Source: Acinetobacter sp. C32I (GTDB taxonomy: Bacteria; Pseudomonadota; Gammaproteobacteria; Pseudomonadales; Moraxellaceae). Taken from it: 64,000 bases of DNA. The stretch covers positions 1,488,001 through 1,552,000 of the forward strand of contig NZ_CP098480.1 in NCBI RefSeq assembly GCF_023702715.1. Direction: 5' to 3'. The translations under genes and the position numbers were made by a program. Shown here one piece after another: positions 46,178 to 56,673 of this stretch (the first letter of the stretch is position 1; every line of letters starts with the position of its first letter). The notes beneath the pieces were generated by a model that was not told the origin of the DNA, ran no database searches, and worked only from the letters and a program-made list of their open reading frames with translations.

Positions 46178-47905
46178 TTATTTCTTATCTGCTTTAAAGC
46201 TATCTTTCAGATCCAGAATACGGTTGAACACTGGTTTATCTGCTTGATGATCATGTTGATCCGCAACAAAATAGCCTTCACGTTCAAACTGGAAACGATC
46301 TTCAGGTTTTGCTTGTGCTAAAGCTGGCTCAATCACCGCTTGAACCACTTGCAATGAGTCTGGGTTTAAATGTGCGAGGAAATCATCATCTGCATCGGGT
46401 GCTGCTTCGTTAAACAAACGATCGTAAATACGAACTTCCGCAGGTACACCTTTGGTCGCAGAGACCCAATGAACAACCCCTTTCACCTTACGCCCTTCAG
46501 GGTTTTTACCTAAAGTTTCAGGGTCAATTGAACATTTAAGTTCGATCACTTCACCATTGGCATCTTTAATTACTTCATCACACTTGATCACATAGGCATG
46601 ACGTAAGCGCACTTCACCATCAGGAATCAGACGTTTAAAGCCTTTCGGCGGTACTTCTTCAAAGTCTTTACGATCGATATAAAGTTCACGCGTCAACGGA
46701 ATAATGCGTTCACCCATATCCACGTTAGGATGACGAGCATGAGTGAGATCCAATTCCTCAGGTAAATTGGTCAATGTCACTTTCAATGGATTGAGTACTG
46801 CCATACCGCGTGCTGCGGTATTTTCCAAAGACTGGCGAATACAGAACTCAAGCATTGCCACATCAACAATACCGTCCGTTTTCGATACACCAACACGCTT
46901 ACAGAAATCGCGTAAACCTTCTGCGGTAAAACCACGGCGACGCATCCCAACGACTGTTGGCATACGTGGATCGTCCCAGCCCTGTACATGCTGACCTTCA
47001 ACCAATTTACGTAATTTACGTTTAGAGGTAATGGTGTAATCGATATTTAAGCGTGAAGACTCGTACTGACGTGGTACAGCTTGCGAGTGAACTTTTTCTA
47101 CAATCCAGTCATAGAATGGACGATGATCTTGGAATTCTAAAGTACAGAGTGAATGGGTAATACCTTCAATCGCATCAGACAATGGATGAGCGTAGTCATA
47201 CATTGGGTACATTTTCCATTTATCACCGGTTTGGTGATGTTCTGAATGCAGTACACGATAAAGAATCGGATCACGCATATGCACATTCGGGCTTGCCATG
47301 TCGATTTTGGCACGGAGTACAGCACCGCCCTCTTGAATTTCACCATTACGCATTTGTTCAAAACGCGCAAGATTCTCTGCGACAGTCGCATCACGGTATG
47401 GTGAATTTTTTCCAGGTTCAACGAAATTACCGCGGTTCAGCTTAATTTCTTCTGGGGTTTGTAGATCAACATAAGCATCACCTTGTTCAATCAACTGAAC
47501 AGCCCATGCATAAAGTTGGTCAAAATAACCAGAAGCATAGCGAGGCTCGCCATTCCAGTTAAAACCTAACCATTTCACATCATTGGCAATACCATCAACA
47601 TATTCTTGTTCTTCGGCATCTGGGTTGGTATCGTCAAAGCGTAAATTACATAAACCTTCAAATTCTTCGGCAATACCAAAATTCAAACAAATTGCTTTGA
47701 CATGTCCAATATGTAGGTAACCATTTGGCTCAGGCGGGAAACGAGTTACAACTTTTTGGGTACGACCTTCTTTTAAATCATCGGTAATGACTTGACGTAC
47801 AAAGTCTAAGCCTGCCTGTTGTTCTTGCTGCACGGCATCGACAGAGGCATGGGTATTCGGCGTCGGGGTCTTTGGCAGTTCAGAAACAACATCATTTGGC
47901 TTCAT
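46178..47905 (-). CDS. glnS: Glutaminyl-tRNA synthetase
   Basis: 575 residues from ATG 47905, with the longer frame to 47953 rejected. Class I motifs: [12 protein letters not shown] for HIGH and the [10 protein letters not shown] segment in the KMSKS place. Two anticodon-binding beta-barrel domains make up the C-terminal part ([12 protein letters not shown]). It charges tRNA-Gln with glutamine in the cytoplasm and is essential. An acidic/threonine-rich linker of about 30 residues precedes the catalytic domain. Its promoter lies in the 167-bp gap to ppiB. Confidence 0.97.
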   Translation of the reverse strand: MKPNDVVSELPKTPTPNTHASVDAVQQEQQAGLDFVRQVITDDLKEGRTQKVVTRFPPEPNGYLHIGHVKAICLNFGIAEEFEGLCNLRFDDTNPDAEEQEYVDGIANDVKWLGFNWNGEPRYASGYFDQLYAWAVQLIEQGDAYVDLQTPEEIKLNRGNFVEPGKNSPYRDATVAENLARFEQMRNGEIQEGGAVLRAKIDMASPNVHMRDPILYRVLHSEHHQTGDKWKMYPMYDYAHPLSDAIEGITHSLCTLEFQDHRPFYDWIVEKVHSQAVPRQYESSRLNIDYTITSKRKLRKLVEGQHVQGWDDPRMPTVVGMRRRGFTAEGLRDFCKRVGVSKTDGIVDVAMLEFCIRQSLENTAARGMAVLNPLKVTLTNLPEELDLTHARHPNVDMGERIIPLTRELYIDRKDFEEVPPKGFKRLIPDGEVRLRHAYVIKCDEVIKDANGEVIELKCSIDPETLGKNPEGRKVKGVVHWVSATKGVPAEVRIYDRLFNEAAPDADDDFLAHLNPDSLQVVQAVIEPALAQAKPEDRFQFEREGYFVADQHDHQADKPVFNRILDLKDSFKADKK

Positions 47906-48072
47906 AGGGTGTAAATCACTTCTTACAGTTAAAAATGGGAAATAAAAACGCAATCTTTGCTATTTATGAAAGATTTTAACGTTTTTTACTTGCCTTGTAG
48001 TTTACAGTTTGCTTATGCTTCTCTCAACCAAAAACCCATGGTCAATTTGCCCATGTTTAGGAGATTAATGTA

Positions 48073-48582
48073 ATGAGTTTTCCTCAAGTCGAATTAAACA
48101 CCAACAAAGGTCGTATTGTTCTTGAGCTTAACGCTGAAAAAGCACCAAAAACGGTTGCAAATTTCTTAGAATATGTACGTGACGGTTTCTATGACGGCGT
48201 AATTTTCCACCGCGTGATTGATGGTTTTATGATCCAAGGCGGTGGCATGGATGAAAACTTCAAAGAAAAAGCAACACGTGACTCAATCGAAAATGAAGCT
48301 GACAACGGCTTAAGCAACGATGAAGGCACAATTGCAATGGCGCGTACTCAAGCTCCGCACTCTGCATCTGCTCAATTCTTTATCAATGTTAAAAACAACT
48401 CTTTCTTAAACCATACTGGTAAAACAGCACAAGGCTGGGGTTATGCAGTATTTGGTAAAGTTGTTGAAGGTCTTGATATCGTAGAAGCGATCAAAGGTGT
48501 ACGTACAGGTAACCGTGGTTACCATGCCGATGTTCCTTTAGAGAACGTTGTAATTGAATCTGCTAAAATTATCTCTGAATAA
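48073..48582 (+). CDS. ppiB: Cyclophilin-type peptidyl-prolyl isomerase B
   Basis: 169 residues, standard cytoplasmic cyclophilin. The active core is [15 protein letters not shown] with the catalytic Arg, QFFINVKNN, and AVFGKVVEG. It has no signal peptide. An AGGAG site is upstream of ATG 48073. lpxH follows 21 bp later, so the pair is probably one transcript, an arrangement commonly seen in gammaproteobacteria. Confidence 0.96.
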   Translation: MSFPQVELNTNKGRIVLELNAEKAPKTVANFLEYVRDGFYDGVIFHRVIDGFMIQGGGMDENFKEKATRDSIENEADNGLSNDEGTIAMARTQAPHSASAQFFINVKNNSFLNHTGKTAQGWGYAVFGKVVEGLDIVEAIKGVRTGNRGYHADVPLENVVIESAKIISE

Positions 48583-48603
48583 TTTTATCCAACAGGATTC
48601 TTT

Positions 48604-49320
48604 GTGACTTATCTGTTTATCTCAGATCTACACCTGTCACCTGATCACCCTCGACTCGTTCGAGGGTTTTTAGCTTTATTGAAACAATACCAGCATAAAA
48701 ACACACAACTCTATATTTTGGGTGATTGGTTTAATGCTTGGATTGGGGATGATTACACCGCCCCGTGGTTAGATGAAATTGTCAGCGCTTTGCAAAAATT
48801 CACTGCGGCGAACAACCAGGTTTACTTCCAAGTGGGCAATCGTGATTTTGCCTTAGGTCAAAAATTCTTAAAACAATTCGATGGCATTTTACTGCCTGAC
48901 GTTTATACCTTAAATATTCAGCGACATACGTTCCGACTGGAACATGGCGATGCGCTCTGTACCGATGATGTTGCCTACCAACGTTTTCGCAAAGTGATTC
49001 GTAACCCCGTATTATTGGGGCTAATAAAACGCACACCATTAAGCTTTAGACAAAAAATTGCCAATGGTTTCCGGAAAAAAAGTAGTGAAACCAAGCAATT
49101 GAAAAGCTATGACATTATGGATGTAAATGCTCAAGCAGTAGAATCCGTGCTTGAACACGTTGATTATTTAATTCACGGCCATACCCATCGTCCAGAGATT
49201 CACCATGTCCTGAATAAACAACGTATTGTTTTAGGAGATTGGCGAGCAGATTCAGCTTGGATTTTAGAGCTCAATGAGCAAGAAAATTATCAATTAGATT
49301 TTAAACAGTGGAATTATTAA
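48604..49320 (+). CDS. lpxH: UDP-2,3-diacylglucosamine diphosphatase LpxH
   Basis: 238 residues starting at GTG 48604. Metallophosphoesterase motifs: ISDLHLS, GDWFNAWIGDD, GNRDF, HGD and the C-terminal HGHTHRPEIH. This gives lipid X from UDP-diacylglucosamine in lipid A synthesis at the inner face of the cytoplasmic membrane. The N-terminus MTYLFISDLHLS matches the family and supports the GTG start. Confidence 0.95.
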   Translation: MTYLFISDLHLSPDHPRLVRGFLALLKQYQHKNTQLYILGDWFNAWIGDDYTAPWLDEIVSALQKFTAANNQVYFQVGNRDFALGQKFLKQFDGILLPDVYTLNIQRHTFRLEHGDALCTDDVAYQRFRKVIRNPVLLGLIKRTPLSFRQKIANGFRKKSSETKQLKSYDIMDVNAQAVESVLEHVDYLIHGHTHRPEIHHVLNKQRIVLGDWRADSAWILELNEQENYQLDFKQWNY

Positions 49321-49486
49321 CACTCAAGACATATAAGTAAAATCAATAAATTAATATAAATTTCTTTAAATAAAATTTACTCCCAATATCATATAGCTGT
49401 AATTTTTAGTTTCATTTTATTTTAGCAAAACTTAACAATGTTCATCTATATTGAATTTAAACAACACAATTCAGGATGATTTTTCG

Positions 49487-50911
49487 ATGCTAAAAAGAAT
49501 GTCTTTTCTCACTTTGTTAATTATTTCGACCAACTCTGCTTTCGCAGATGACTCAAATCTCATAAATGAGGCAGAAGCTTTAGCAATTGATGCAAAATTC
49601 TATGCAGCTTCATATGATGTACCTTATGATGAGGCCATACGAAGATTATTGATTATGCATGGGACATCTTCTGATATTTCCAATATTAGAAACAATGTAA
49701 AAGGTGATCTACAAGGAATGTATTTTGACAACAGTAAAAATGACTTTGCTTTAAAAGTGAATGTCGCGAATTATGCTAAAAATTTACCAACGTCATTAAC
49801 GGTTAAACCTAAGACTTCACAAGCAGTCCAAAGCATTATCTCAAGTAAAGGAAATTCTAATTTAAGAAAACAATTTAATATTAGCGATGCAGACATCAGA
49901 ACAGTGGCTACACAATATTCACAACCATTGTCCGCTCCTATTAATTTTAGTCAACAAAATTATAAAACAAAAGAACAACGTTTAAAGAATATTGAATCTA
50001 AACGAGAGCAGCTAAAAAAATCACTCCCAGAACTACAGTTAGTCTATGACGATGAGAAAACAGGAAATGCGAAAGTGTATGTTAAATCGGATAAAGGCAA
50101 TGCAAAACAAATAGCAGAAGTCCTTTTGGCTGTTCCTGTTGAAATTAGTGTTGTTCCTTTTGGGGGAAGAGTGGCTACTCGAGGAGGATCACCGCTACAA
50201 GCAACTGCACCAGATTCTGTAAAAGGCCAAATTGCTTGTTTTAGTGGATTTATTGGGAAAAGAAACAATGTATTAGGAATTATAACTGCAGGACACTGTG
50301 CATCGGTAGGCCAATTTTCTGAATATCAATATTCAGATCGGGATGGAACAAAATATATCATCCCACTTCTACCCGCATCTCAACCCATTTCAAGTGGCTG
50401 GAGAGATGATAGTGTTGCTGACCTTGGATTCCTTCCAGCGGGAACATCTTCAACTCAAGCAGCTAAAGCCGAATTTTATGCAGATTCAAGCGTCAACTTT
50501 AGAAAATTAACAGCAACAAAAACTCGTGCAGGAACTCCATATGATAATGGTACAGTAAATGGAGCATATATTTGTCATCTTGGTAAAACAGGTCAATATG
50601 TTACAACTCTGACACAGAGTTGCGGTGAAGTTGAAAGCATAAGTGGAGGAAATGCAGAAAACAATGGTAATACCTTTGTTATTGTTAAAAATACCAACGG
50701 GAATGCAGGACATGACCATACAACTGGGCAAGGTTCTTTACGTTGTTATCCTGGAGACAGCGGTGGCCCTTGGTTTGCATTAACTACTGGATATGGAATT
50801 ATGCATGCCTGTTTTTGGAAAGGCCAAGATTCAACGAGTCCAGTAGATATCTCGATCTATACCAGTCTCGATTATTTAAATTCGATAGGTGCCAGCATTG
50901 TTACTCAATAA
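49487..50911 (+). CDS. Secreted trypsin-like serine protease with pro-region
   Basis: 474 residues from ATG 49487. A signal peptide ends at NSAFA before DDS. A pro-region of about 220 residues is rich in polar and Lys residues. The protease domain shows His at about residue 270 (ITAGHCAS), Asp at about 312 (DDSVADLGF) and Ser at about 425 (YPGDSGGPW), a full chymotrypsin triad. Three or more Cys in the domain allow disulfides. It resembles alpha-lytic or streptogrisin-like secreted proteases in layout, but no precise subfamily is claimed. A lipoprotein gene follows at once. Confidence 0.87.
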   Translation: MLKRMSFLTLLIISTNSAFADDSNLINEAEALAIDAKFYAASYDVPYDEAIRRLLIMHGTSSDISNIRNNVKGDLQGMYFDNSKNDFALKVNVANYAKNLPTSLTVKPKTSQAVQSIISSKGNSNLRKQFNISDADIRTVATQYSQPLSAPINFSQQNYKTKEQRLKNIESKREQLKKSLPELQLVYDDEKTGNAKVYVKSDKGNAKQIAEVLLAVPVEISVVPFGGRVATRGGSPLQATAPDSVKGQIACFSGFIGKRNNVLGIITAGHCASVGQFSEYQYSDRDGTKYIIPLLPASQPISSGWRDDSVADLGFLPAGTSSTQAAKAEFYADSSVNFRKLTATKTRAGTPYDNGTVNGAYICHLGKTGQYVTTLTQSCGEVESISGGNAENNGNTFVIVKNTNGNAGHDHTTGQGSLRCYPGDSGGPWFALTTGYGIMHACFWKGQDSTSPVDISIYTSLDYLNSIGASIVTQ

Positions 50912-50930
50912 ACACCATAACCTTTTTATT

Positions 50931-51317
50931 ATGCTCCTAACTTTCTCCATGTTAAGTGGATGTCATTCAAAAGAGGACATTATGAACATATCTCAGCTTA
51001 AACCTGAAATTGAGCTAGTGACTTATAAAAAAATGGGTACGGGCTCAAGACTGGGTATCGCAGGAGGAACCATTAAAGTCATTAACAACTGTGTTTACCT
51101 CTCAACAGCGAACAGCAATCTTCCACTTATTTTCCCAAATGAATTCCGATGGGAAAATGGAATAATTACCGATGGAAATATTCAACTAAAGCCTGAGCAA
51201 GAGGTGAGAATGAATGGTGATATGCTGGAATTAAACAATAAAATAATTGCCTCTTACCATATATCAAATAATCATTGCCTAAATGGAGTGAGTCGAGCTT
51301 TGTTTTATATTCAATAA
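50931..51317 (+). CDS. Small lipoprotein paired with the serine protease
   Basis: 128 residues from ATG 50931, 19 bp after the protease stop. An upstream in-frame GTG at 50889 overlaps the protease gene and is possible but less likely. The signal peptide MLLTFSMLSGC has a clear lipobox. The rest is short and beta-rich (GGTIKVINNCVYLSTANS, LIFPNEFRWENG) with two Cys. No family is recognised. It is probably co-transcribed with the protease and could be an inhibitor, a chaperone or an unrelated envelope protein. Confidence 0.72.
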   Translation: MLLTFSMLSGCHSKEDIMNISQLKPEIELVTYKKMGTGSRLGIAGGTIKVINNCVYLSTANSNLPLIFPNEFRWENGIITDGNIQLKPEQEVRMNGDMLELNNKIIASYHISNNHCLNGVSRALFYIQ

Positions 51318-51355
51318 TACATTCACATTCCTATTGATAGATACTTCCATACAAA

Positions 51356-51385
51356 AGCCTGATCGCTGAGACTTGTGATCAGGCT
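51356..51385 (+). terminator. Terminator after the protease/lipoprotein pair
   Basis: AGCCTGATC (51356-51364) and GATCAGGCT (51377-51385) with a 12-base loop, then CCACTTTATTTTCTT. It probably ends the protease transcript. The rest of the gap to nfsB is presumably promoter DNA. Confidence 0.7.
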
Positions 51386-51536
51386 CCACTTTATTTTCTT
51401 ACAACTCATCAGAACGTTAACCAATCTGATAAAACCCACATACGACTTAAATCGATATCAAAATCACATTTAGCTACTTTCAGCGACAGTGAGATCAAGT
51501 AAAATAAATTAAATTTTAAAATCGAGTAAATGACGG

Positions 51537-52190
51537 ATGGATACTTTAGCTACAGCAAAAACACGTTACGCCACAAAAGCTTATGATGCAGAGAAAAAAA
51601 TTCCTCAGGCACAATTTGAAAAACTACTCGAAATTTTACGTTTCAGCCCTTCTTCGGTAAATATTCAACCTTGGCACTTCTTGGTTGCTGAATCTGATCA
51701 AGCAAAGCAGCGTATTGCATCGGCATTGACTGGCAATTATGTGTATAACGCGGCCAAAGTTCTCAATTCTTCACATACCTTAGTATTTTGCACGCGTACC
51801 GATATTTCTGCTGAATACTTAGAACAATTATTACAGCAAGATGATGCCAGTGGTCGCTTTAAAGATGAAACTGCCAAACAAGGACAACGTGCTACCCGTT
51901 CTGGTTATGTTGAATTTTATCGTAATGAACTGAAAAATCTTCCTGCATGGATGGAAAACCAGACCTACCTTGCACTTGGACAACTGCTTTTTGCTGCGGG
52001 TCTAGAAGGAATCGACGCAACACCGATGGAAGGGTTTGATAGAGAACTCATGAATAAAGAATTTGGTTTAGCTGAAAAAGGCTTAAAAGCCTCTGTAATT
52101 GTTGCACTCGGTTATCGCAGTGACAGTGATTTCAATGCCAAACTGCCAAAATCACGACTACCCGATGAAGTGGTTTTTACTCGTCTATAA
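51537..52190 (+). CDS. nfsB: Oxygen-insensitive NAD(P)H nitroreductase NfsB-like
   Basis: 217 residues with the family length and landmarks RFSPSSVNIQPWHFLV (FMN loop), a central aromatic helix (NQTYLALGQLLFAAGLEGIDATPMEGFD) and the C-terminal GYRSDSDFNAKLPKSRLP. It is an FMN dimer that reduces nitroaromatics and quinones in the cytoplasm; the E. coli enzyme NfsB and dihydropteridine reductases are the closest layout. The start is an ATG at 51537 after GACGG, with a weak ribosome site. Confidence 0.93.
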   Translation: MDTLATAKTRYATKAYDAEKKIPQAQFEKLLEILRFSPSSVNIQPWHFLVAESDQAKQRIASALTGNYVYNAAKVLNSSHTLVFCTRTDISAEYLEQLLQQDDASGRFKDETAKQGQRATRSGYVEFYRNELKNLPAWMENQTYLALGQLLFAAGLEGIDATPMEGFDRELMNKEFGLAEKGLKASVIVALGYRSDSDFNAKLPKSRLPDEVVFTRL

Positions 52191-52201
52191 ACCATAAATA
52201 T

Positions 52202-52228
52202 CAAAGGGAGTTTTCATGACTCCCTTTG
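52202..52228. terminator. Terminator between nfsB and the EamA transporter
   Basis: CAAAGGGAGT (52202-52211), a 7-base loop and ACTCCCTTTG (52219-52228), then TTTATTTC on the plus strand. It serves convergent genes. Confidence 0.85.
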
Positions 52229-52229
52229 T

Positions 52230-53090
52230 TTATTTCATCATTGCTTTGGCCAAACACAGGACTGCAACCACACCACAGATCAATCCAATCCAGGTATAGG
52301 CTTTTAAGCGTTCTTTAAATAATACGACGCCACTAAGAACGCCAAGTACCACGACAAGAATATTCATACCCGCAAAAACAATGGCTGGCGTTTCTTTGAA
52401 AATCATATGTGCTTTGACATATAAGGCAATATTGGCAAAATTGAGTACACCTAAAAATAAACCTGTAAAAATATTTTTAGGCTGCCAATTAGGTTGAGTA
52501 ATTGCGATATAAGCGATGGATAAAATAAAGGCTGCAATAAACGTTAAATTCAGTGTGACTGCAAACTGCAAACCTAAACTACTACTATATTTAAGTAATA
52601 TATCAACAGCAGCATAACCTGCCCAAACACTAAACAAAAACAAGGCTGATTTTAAATTCATGCCTTTATTAGCTTGCTCTGTGGCCTGTCCAATAATAAT
52701 CGCTAAAATCGCAATGATGCCCAGCACTACACCAATTAATTTTAATTGGCTAAATTGCTCCCCAAAAACAAAATAGGCCGCTAATAACGACAGTATAACT
52801 GCAAGCCGCTGAGCAATTTCCGTTTTCAGGATGCCTGCAAATTGCAAAGACTTCGCCAAGCATAAAAATATGCTGGGTAATAACACTGCTAAAATAAGAA
52901 TTAGCCACCAAGGGGTATGATTTAAAGAGATATGCGTAATATCGGTTTTAAACCAATAAAAGCATAAAAGGCTTGCGCTCAAATAATTCCACGCAATCAT
53001 TTGAAAAACATCAAATCCCTTTGCTTTTAGGTATTTCAGTAAAATCGAGACCAATACACTACAACACGCCGCAGCAACAATCATTTCCAT
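52230..53090 (-). CDS. EamA/DMT-superfamily transporter
   Basis: 286 residues, about ten membrane helices in two EamA halves, with a typical end (VLGVLSGVVLFKERLKAYTWIGLICGVVAVL). The stop is 1 bp beyond the nfsB terminator stem. It is not closely similar by eye to the transporter at 18623. Substrate unknown; DMT exporters of metabolites or amino acids are the usual guess. It has its own upstream start after the hfq terminator. Confidence 0.84.
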   Translation of the reverse strand: MEMIVAAACCSVLVSILLKYLKAKGFDVFQMIAWNYLSASLLCFYWFKTDITHISLNHTPWWLILILAVLLPSIFLCLAKSLQFAGILKTEIAQRLAVILSLLAAYFVFGEQFSQLKLIGVVLGIIAILAIIIGQATEQANKGMNLKSALFLFSVWAGYAAVDILLKYSSSLGLQFAVTLNLTFIAAFILSIAYIAITQPNWQPKNIFTGLFLGVLNFANIALYVKAHMIFKETPAIVFAGMNILVVVLGVLSGVVLFKERLKAYTWIGLICGVVAVLCLAKAMMK

Positions 53091-53120
53091 AGTATTTATT
53101 CTAGCTTTCTAATAGACAAA

Positions 53121-53152
53121 AAAATGCCAGTCTATTACGAGACTGGCATTTT
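53121..53152 (-). terminator. hfq terminator
   Basis: A perfect stem with 13-bp arms (AAAATGCCAGTCT and its complement), a 6-base loop, and A/T runs at both ends. It lies between the stop of hfq and the start of the EamA gene. Confidence 0.9.
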
Positions 53153-53171
53153 CTTAAAGATCATCGATCAA

Positions 53172-53687
53172 TTAACGATTGTTTTCGTCTTCTTGACCAT
53201 CTTCAAATTTAGTTTCGCCGTCGAAGCCACCTTGATGACCGAAGCCACCTTGACCACCGAAGCCACCTTGACCGCCGAAGCCGCCACCTTGACCACCGAA
53301 GCCACCTTGACCACCGAAGCCACCTTGACCACCGAAGCCGCCGCCTTGACCACCGAAGCCGCCTTGACCACCGAAGCCGCCACCTTGACCACCGAAGCCA
53401 CCAGCAGCGCCTTGACCACCGAAGCCACCAGTAGCGCCTTGTGCAGGGAAGCCACCAGCAGTACCTTGAGCACCAGCAGGACGTGGATTACGCGCAGGAA
53501 CAACTGTAGAAATCGCGTGTTTATAAACCATTTGACTTACAGTGTTTTTCAACAAAACAACATATTGGTCAAATGACTCAATATGACCCTGCAATTTGAT
53601 ACCGTTTACAAGGAAAATAGAAACTGGAATACGTTCTTTACGGAGAGAATTTAAGAACGGATCTTGTAAAGTTTGACCTTTAGACAT
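53172..53687 (-). CDS. hfq: RNA chaperone Hfq with long glycine-rich C-terminal domain
   Basis: 171 residues from ATG 53687 with GGAG ahead; the TTG at 53699 is rejected. The N-terminal 66 residues are a classical Sm fold ([20 protein letters not shown], then [20 protein letters not shown] and [10 protein letters not shown]). Then comes a Gly-Gln-Phe repeat tail of about 90 residues and an acidic end ([11 protein letters not shown]). Known in Acinetobacter: a long glycine-rich Hfq tail. It pairs small RNAs with mRNAs. It follows miaA in the usual tsaE-mutL-miaA-hfq order. Confidence 0.97.
   Translation of the reverse strand: MSKGQTLQDPFLNSLRKERIPVSIFLVNGIKLQGHIESFDQYVVLLKNTVSQMVYKHAISTVVPARNPRPAGAQGTAGGFPAQGATGGFGGQGAAGGFGGQGGGFGGQGGFGGQGGGFGGQGGFGGQGGFGGQGGGFGGQGGFGGQGGFGHQGGFDGETKFEDGQEDENNR
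53221..53437 (-). repeat. In-gene tandem repeat encoding the Hfq glycine-rich tail
   Basis: Degenerate tandem units, mostly GGTGGCTTCGGTGGTCAA (reading on the minus strand), each giving GFGGQG-type peptide. The units differ at third positions and in length ([13 protein letters not shown]), so copy number could vary by slippage. Confidence 0.85.
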
Positions 53688-53778
53688 TTTTAACTCCAAA
53701 AAATTTTTAAATCAGCGCAAAAAAACTATCTTTATTTTTCAACTAAAAATTATAAAAAGACAGCCTGCGAATTTTGCT

Positions 53779-54723
53779 TTATCCAAAGAAGTTTCGCAAG
53801 TCTTCTTTCGCCTGCTTTATCGTCACGTAAGTTTTAAAATCGTGTAATTCTTGCAAAGAACGTAACCAAGTGTATTGACGTTTGGCTAATTGCCTCGTCG
53901 CAAAAAGGGCTTTGTTCTCCATTTCTACTTTATTTTTGAGACTTAGGTCACTTTTTACTAAAAAATCCAAAGCTTGACGATAACCGACGGACCGCATGGA
54001 CGGTAAATTATCATTTAAATCGTATTTTTTAATCAATTCCTCTACTTCATTTAAAAAACCAATGTTCCACATTTTGCTCAATCTTTGCTCAATGCGTTGA
54101 TGTAATTCTAAACGATCTGGCATCAATGCGTAGTTATGAAATATGTAACGATATGGTTGATTTTTGGGCTGTTCAGCTTGTAATTTTGTTATCGGCTCAC
54201 CGGTAATTCGATAGACTTCCAATGCTCGAATAATCCGTTGTTTATCTGAAACTTTAAATTTTTGCCCCGCAACAGGATCGGCAGCCACCAACTCATCATA
54301 AACCGCTTGCCAGCCTTCAAGATCGGCCTTAGCAACAATTGCATCACGGATTGCTTGGTCAGCATTTGGCAAATTATTGGCCAGACCTTCAAGCAAAGCT
54401 TTGAAATACAACATGGTTCCGCCCACCAAGATTGGGGTTTTTCCACGGGCATGCATATCATCAATCAATGGGCAAACATCTTCAACAAATTGTGCTGCCG
54501 AATAGACCTCTAAAGGCGTAATAATATCAATTAAATGATGCGGATATTGTTGCTGCTCTTCTTTGGTCGGCTTTGCTGTGCCAATATCCATATCTTTATA
54601 CACTAAAGCCGAATCAACCGAAATCAGCTCAAAATTACCACGCTCATAGAGTTCACATGCCAATGCTGTTTTACCACTTGCGGTAGGCCCCATTAAATTG
54701 ATGACGGGCAATTGATTTGACAT
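53779..54723 (-). CDS. miaA: tRNA dimethylallyltransferase MiaA
   Basis: 314 residues. It has Walker [12 protein letters not shown] at the N-terminus, then [16 protein letters not shown] and [14 protein letters not shown], and C-terminal [12 protein letters not shown]. It transfers dimethylallyl to A37 of tRNAs that read U-starting codons. It starts 6 bp after the mutL stop and is co-transcribed with it; hfq follows after 91 bp. Confidence 0.96.
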   Translation of the reverse strand: MSNQLPVINLMGPTASGKTALACELYERGNFELISVDSALVYKDMDIGTAKPTKEEQQQYPHHLIDIITPLEVYSAAQFVEDVCPLIDDMHARGKTPILVGGTMLYFKALLEGLANNLPNADQAIRDAIVAKADLEGWQAVYDELVAADPVAGQKFKVSDKQRIIRALEVYRITGEPITKLQAEQPKNQPYRYIFHNYALMPDRLELHQRIEQRLSKMWNIGFLNEVEELIKKYDLNDNLPSMRSVGYRQALDFLVKSDLSLKNKVEMENKALFATRQLAKRQYTWLRSLQELHDFKTYVTIKQAKEDLRNFFG

Positions 54724-54729
54724 GTAAAA

Positions 54730-56673
54730 CTACTCTCCTCGAGCAAATAATTTATCTAATTGATGAAGTGGAAATGCCCGCCAAGTCGGACGTCCATGAT
54801 TACATTGGCTGGCAAATTCGGTTTGTTCCATTTGACGCAATAAAGCATTCATTTCCGATAAACTTAACTGTCGATGGGCACGCACAGCGCCATGACAAGC
54901 CATACCCGCGAGTAGCTCATCACGTTTTTGTAATAAACCTCGCGCCTCATCATTCGGATCAAGATCATTCAATAGTTCAGGTAATAAATTAGCAAAGTCA
55001 GCTTTGTGTAAAATTGCAGGTACTCCACGAACAATCACCTGTTCATCGCCATATTGATCAATTTCCAGACCTAAGCGCTGCAATTGCGGTTGTAAATCTT
55101 CAACACGCGTTGCCTGCATTCGGGTAATTGAAACGACTTTAGGAATCAACAGTTGTTGTGAGGTCCAAAATTCTGGTTTATCCCATGCCGACTTCATCTG
55201 TTGTAGCAAGATACGCTCATGTGCTGCATGCATATCCACAATAATCAGGCCTTCAGTATTTTGCGCCAGAATATAAATGCCATGCAGTTGTGCGATCGCA
55301 ATCCCTAATGGAAACTCATCTACACGTGATGGACCTTGATCATTTGCATCAACATCAGCATCTTCACGCAAAGGCGCTAAATAGGTTTTTAATGCATTAT
55401 TCAACTGTGCCGAACCGTTATAACGTGGTTCTTGTGGTGCTGAATTATATTGTACAGCCTGTGGACGACTTTGATTAAACTCAGTCAATAAGTCAGTCGA
55501 CACAACCACTTGCTGATTGACTTGAGGTTCAGATTCAGCCACTGCTCGATGTAAATTGAATTGTTCTTGATATTTTGGCTGTGGCTGATAATTGAAATGC
55601 TCAGTTGTCGCCTCATCTGTTTTCATGGCTTGAGCAAGGTCAGCAGTTGCGGTCTGAAATTGCGAAAGCGTTGCTTTGGCATAATGACGCACAAACTCAT
55701 GCACTTCACGTTGATTCAAAAAGCGGATTTCATGCTTGGTCGGATGCACATTCACATCAATATTTTCAGGATCAACTTCTAAAAACAACAAATATGATGA
55801 ATGTTGATGCCCATGCAAAATTCCGTCATAGGCCATACGTAAAGCGTGTGAAATGGTTTTATCTTTGACAATACGACCATTTACATACACATATTGCATG
55901 TCCGCCTGTGCACGTGCATCGGAAGGATGTCCCAACCACCCAGACAAACGCATATTGATACTATCTGAATCGATCCAGTAGGCATTTTGAATAAATTGCT
56001 GACCCAATAATTGCTGCACACGTTGATAGCGTAATTCACCGCTGTCAGCAATCGGCAGGTTTAAACGGATGTTATCGTTATGCTCTAGTACAAAACGAAT
56101 ATCGAAATGAGTTAAAGCCAGACGGCGAACAATTTCCTCAATATGATTAAATTCTGTGGTTGGTTTTTTTAAGAATTTACGACGTGCGGGCACATTAAAA
56201 AATAAATCTTGTACGCGAATGTGTGTGCCTTTTTGTGCAGCGACCGCTTGAATTTGTTGATGATCAAAAGCGGTACCATTCACTTCAACTTGATAGCCGA
56301 CACCTTGCTCATCTTGACTACTGGTTAATGTCAAACGTGACACAGCCGCAATTGAGGCCAATGCCTCGCCACGGAACCCTAAACTGACAATCGCATGTAA
56401 ATCATCTGCAGTCTGAATTTTACTGGTGGCATGACGCATCACTGCTAAAGGTAAATCTTCAGCGTGAATACCATTCCCATTATCAATGATTTCAATCAGC
56501 GTTGAGCCACCTTGCGCCACTCGAATAATCAATTCAGTCGCGCCAGCATCAATCGAGTTTTCTAATAATTCTTTGACTACTGATGAGGGACGTTCAATCA
56601 CCTCACCTGCAGCAATCTGGTTGGCTAAGGCAGCATCTAGGGTATGAATACGACGAGTTGAATCATGCGCCAT
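54730..56673 (-). CDS. mutL: DNA mismatch repair protein MutL
   Basis: 647 residues. The GHKL ATPase domain (about 1-330) has [31 protein letters not shown] and [11 protein letters not shown] variable linker of about 100 residues (330-440) joins the C-terminal dimerisation domain. The C-terminal domain has [24 protein letters not shown] and CNHGRPTW. Its first motif resembles the MutL endonuclease motif DQHA-x2-E-x4-E except that the last Glu is Gln. It coordinates MutS with downstream steps. It overlaps the tsaE stop by 11 bp. Confidence 0.96.
   Translation of the reverse strand: MAHDSTRRIHTLDAALANQIAAGEVIERPSSVVKELLENSIDAGATELIIRVAQGGSTLIEIIDNGNGIHAEDLPLAVMRHATSKIQTADDLHAIVSLGFRGEALASIAAVSRLTLTSSQDEQGVGYQVEVNGTAFDHQQIQAVAAQKGTHIRVQDLFFNVPARRKFLKKPTTEFNHIEEIVRRLALTHFDIRFVLEHNDNIRLNLPIADSGELRYQRVQQLLGQQFIQNAYWIDSDSINMRLSGWLGHPSDARAQADMQYVYVNGRIVKDKTISHALRMAYDGILHGHQHSSYLLFLEVDPENIDVNVHPTKHEIRFLNQREVHEFVRHYAKATLSQFQTATADLAQAMKTDEATTEHFNYQPQPKYQEQFNLHRAVAESEPQVNQQVVVSTDLLTEFNQSRPQAVQYNSAPQEPRYNGSAQLNNALKTYLAPLREDADVDANDQGPSRVDEFPLGIAIAQLHGIYILAQNTEGLIIVDMHAAHERILLQQMKSAWDKPEFWTSQQLLIPKVVSITRMQATRVEDLQPQLQRLGLEIDQYGDEQVIVRGVPAILHKADFANLLPELLNDLDPNDEARGLLQKRDELLAGMACHGAVRAHRQLSLSEMNALLRQMEQTEFASQCNHGRPTWRAFPLHQLDKLFARGE

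Noticed and set aside
53168-53503. Frame rich in VVKVAS repeats on the hfq strand
   Set aside because: It is a shifted reading of the same Hfq repeat.
53124-53576. 150-codon plus-strand frame rich in TTEAT repeats
   Set aside because: It is the mirror of the Hfq glycine-rich repeat; the repeat lets the opposite strand stay open by chance.
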